Assembly: GCA_028709135.1 (NCBI GenBank)
Contig: JAQVXN010000084.1
Location: forward strand, 1 to 7,537
DNA from: Bacteroidaceae bacterium
GTDB lineage: Bacteria > Bacteroidota > Bacteroidia > Bacteroidales > Bacteroidaceae
Reading direction: 5' to 3'
DNA length: 7,537 nt
In this document: piece after piece, positions 5,986 to 7,537 of the stretch
Layout: the number at the start of each line of letters is the position of its first letter
Position numbering within the stretch: position 1 is the first letter of the stretch
Position numbers and translations under genes: made by a program
The notes under the pieces: generated by a model
Database searches by the model: none
What the model was told of the DNA's origin: nothing
Seen by the model: the letters and a program-made list of their open reading frames with translations, nothing else

Positions 5986-7116
5986 TTAATTTCTCAACAG
6001 ACGATAAACACCCCCCGGCAATAATTTAACCAACCCTTTCATTTCAAGTTCGAATAATGTTGCAGAAATTTCATGAACGGGAAGAGACAGTTGTTGCGAA
6101 ATTACATTCACTTGTAATCCATCAGAGGAAGTTAACAGTTTCATAATTTGTTGCTCCAATTTATTCAAATTCGGGAACAATTCTGTTTGCAATGGCTTTT
6201 TAAGAGCATCTTTCCGATGTTGCGTTGTAATCCAATTTAGTCCGTTTACAACATCATCTGCGCTTAAAAGCAAAGATGCAGTATTATTATGAACAAGCTC
6301 ATCACAGCCTTCTGAATACTCGTCCCCCACTCGCCCTGGACATGCAAACACCTGGCGATTATAATCAAAAGCCAAATGAGCTGTAATAATGGCTCCACCT
6401 TTATGGGCACTTTCCACTACAATGCACGCATCCGAAAGTCCCGCGACAATCCTATTGCGACATACAAAATTACCTTTATCTGGATTTGTGCCTGACATAT
6501 ATTCTGTAAGCAAACCACCCTGCCCCATCATTTTTTTTGCCGTATCACGATGAACGTAAGGATAAATCCGATCTAAACCATGGGCCAATACAGCAACTGT
6601 AGAGAGTCCGGCTTCCAATGCACCACGATGAGAACAAATATCTATGCCATATGCCAATCCGCTTACAACAATGGTATCAGGACATAGGCGCGCAAAATCC
6701 TTCGTCAACATACGGCAAAGGTCCTTACCATATTCCGTGCAACGGCGCGTACCCACCATGCTTATCATGTGCACTGCATTCAGATCCGCATTGCCTTTAT
6801 AATAAAGAACTAAAGGTGCATCGTCACATTCACGAAGGCGATTAGGATATTTCGCATCGTTTAAACATAACACTTCCAAGCCTTCTGATTCGCAAAATTT
6901 CAGTTCCGCGGCTGCCCGTTGGAGTGCATCAGAAACACCGGCATTAAGAACATCCAATAATTTTGAATTAACCGAAGGTATTTTTTCTTTCAATGTTGAA
7001 AGACCATTGAAAACATCGGTCGCATTACCCACCGTACGATATAGAATCAAGGCATTGCGCAAACTGAGACCTTTCACCTTGGTCAACGCCATTGTAAAAA
7101 GTCTTTCGTCAGTCAT
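5986..7116 (-). CDS. dprA: DNA-processing protein DprA (Smf)
   Basis: DprA binds incoming or exposed single-stranded DNA in the cytoplasm and loads RecA; in naturally transformable bacteria it is essential for transformation, and it is also widespread in bacteria not known to transform. The 376 residues are full length: an N-terminal helical, helix-hairpin-helix-like region (about 8-60), the Rossmann-fold DNA-binding core with ISMVGTRRCTEYG (118-130), SGLAYGID (152-159), NRIVAGLSDACIVVES (221-236), GGAIITA (240-246), PG and GCDELV (260-275), and a C-terminal winged-helix domain (about 315-376). The ATG at 7116 overlaps the TGA of the upstream thioesterase gene (ATGA), so the two are probably translationally coupled. 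No competence genes are in the window, so competence cannot be inferred. Confidence 0.95.
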   Translation of the reverse strand: MTDERLFTMALTKVKGLSLRNALILYRTVGNATDVFNGLSTLKEKIPSVNSKLLDVLNAGVSDALQRAAAELKFCESEGLEVLCLNDAKYPNRLRECDDAPLVLYYKGNADLNAVHMISMVGTRRCTEYGKDLCRMLTKDFARLCPDTIVVSGLAYGIDICSHRGALEAGLSTVAVLAHGLDRIYPYVHRDTAKKMMGQGGLLTEYMSGTNPDKGNFVCRNRIVAGLSDACIVVESAHKGGAIITAHLAFDYNRQVFACPGRVGDEYSEGCDELVHNNTASLLLSADDVVNGLNWITTQHRKDALKKPLQTELFPNLNKLEQQIMKLLTSSDGLQVNVISQQLSLPVHEISATLFELEMKGLVKLLPGGVYRLLRN

Positions 7117-7526
7117 TTCGGCAAAAAGTATTTTCCAAATGCCTGATTCAATTCTTCACAATCAGCAAGACGACCTTGTACGAGACAAACCGTATCAACT
7201 CGGGCACGAACAACCATTTGACGGTCCGGTAAACGATAGATATCCTGCTCAAATACATATTTTACACCCTCTTTCAACACATTTATGCAACTCAAGAAAT
7301 GTTCATCACTATGCAATGGCGTCTTGAAAGCAATGTTTACTCTTGCAACTACACAATCTATTCCACGTTCGTGCAAGTCTATAAAACTAACGTGCTCCGT
7401 AAGCAGAAACTGATGGCGCGTATGTTCCATATAATGCAAATAATTGGCGTTATTCACAATTCCTTCTATATCGCATTCGTAATCGCGAACAGCCATTTCA
7501 AGTTCAAAAATATAGTTCTTATTCAT
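7113..7526 (-). CDS. Acyl-CoA thioesterase, 4HBT/YbgC-like hotdog fold
   Basis: The 137-residue protein is one hotdog domain that should hydrolyse an acyl-CoA thioester in the cytoplasm. Near the N terminus it has VRDYECDIEGIVNNANYLHYMEHTR, interrupted here only for description: the Asp of CDIEGIVNN (Asp19) aligns with the catalytic Asp of 4-hydroxybenzoyl-CoA thioesterase, and NNANYLHYME is the family's helix start. Length is normal for the family. The preferred ATG at 7526 is only 11 bases from the window edge; the frame stays open to the edge, but the protein already begins at the first strand of the fold. It overlaps dprA by four bases and is the upstream gene of that pair; the promoter lies outside. 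The acyl chain used cannot be told. Confidence 0.9.
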   Translation of the reverse strand: MNKNYIFELEMAVRDYECDIEGIVNNANYLHYMEHTRHQFLLTEHVSFIDLHERGIDCVVARVNIAFKTPLHSDEHFLSCINVLKEGVKYVFEQDIYRLPDRQMVVRARVDTVCLVQGRLADCEELNQAFGKYFLPK

Positions 7527-7537
7527 TGTTCTGGTTC

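Overview
The window looks like a metagenomic or isolate contig end from a Bacteroidales bacterium (Bacteroides/Prevotella-like). This rests on three things: TAnnTTTG promoter elements with an upstream TTG about 20-22 bases away, A/T-rich start regions mostly without a strong Shine-Dalgarno, and gene families and wording of protein motifs typical of that order. Assignment to a genus is not possible from the sequence alone. The first 17 bases are leftover Illumina adapter, not genome.

Layout. Bases 18-1455 (+) hold the 3' part of a family-20 glycoside hydrolase (beta-N-acetylhexosaminidase), closed by a strong hairpin terminator. Bases 1456-2633 carry no intact gene. They contain a decayed mobile element: a pair of related 70-80 bp inverted repeats (1669-1748 and 2385-2453) around a short relic of a transposase N-terminal region and a four-copy, exactly 21-bp-period array of GC-rich palindromes. 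Bases 2634-5102 (-) encode a Cu(I)-exporting P1B-type ATPase with one metal-binding domain at the N terminus and a second, CopZ-like one fused at the C terminus, preceded by what looks like a former intergenic leader. Bases 5400-5927 (+) encode a DJ-1/PfpI-like protein, divergent from the ATPase, each with its own promoter. Bases 5986-7116 (-) encode DprA and 7113-7526 (-) a hotdog-fold acyl-CoA thioesterase; these two overlap by ATGA and form an operon whose promoter lies beyond the window. The DJ-1-like gene and dprA converge on one shared bidirectional hairpin terminator.

How the genes relate: the copper ATPase with its attached chaperone-like domain is a self-contained copper-efflux unit. 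The thioesterase/dprA pair is housekeeping (acyl-CoA turnover, and single-strand DNA handling for recombination). The hexosaminidase belongs to glycan foraging. No complete new multi-gene system is visible. The features most worth following are the 21-bp palindrome array inside the IS relic and the ATPase-CopZ fusion with a plausible internal translation start.
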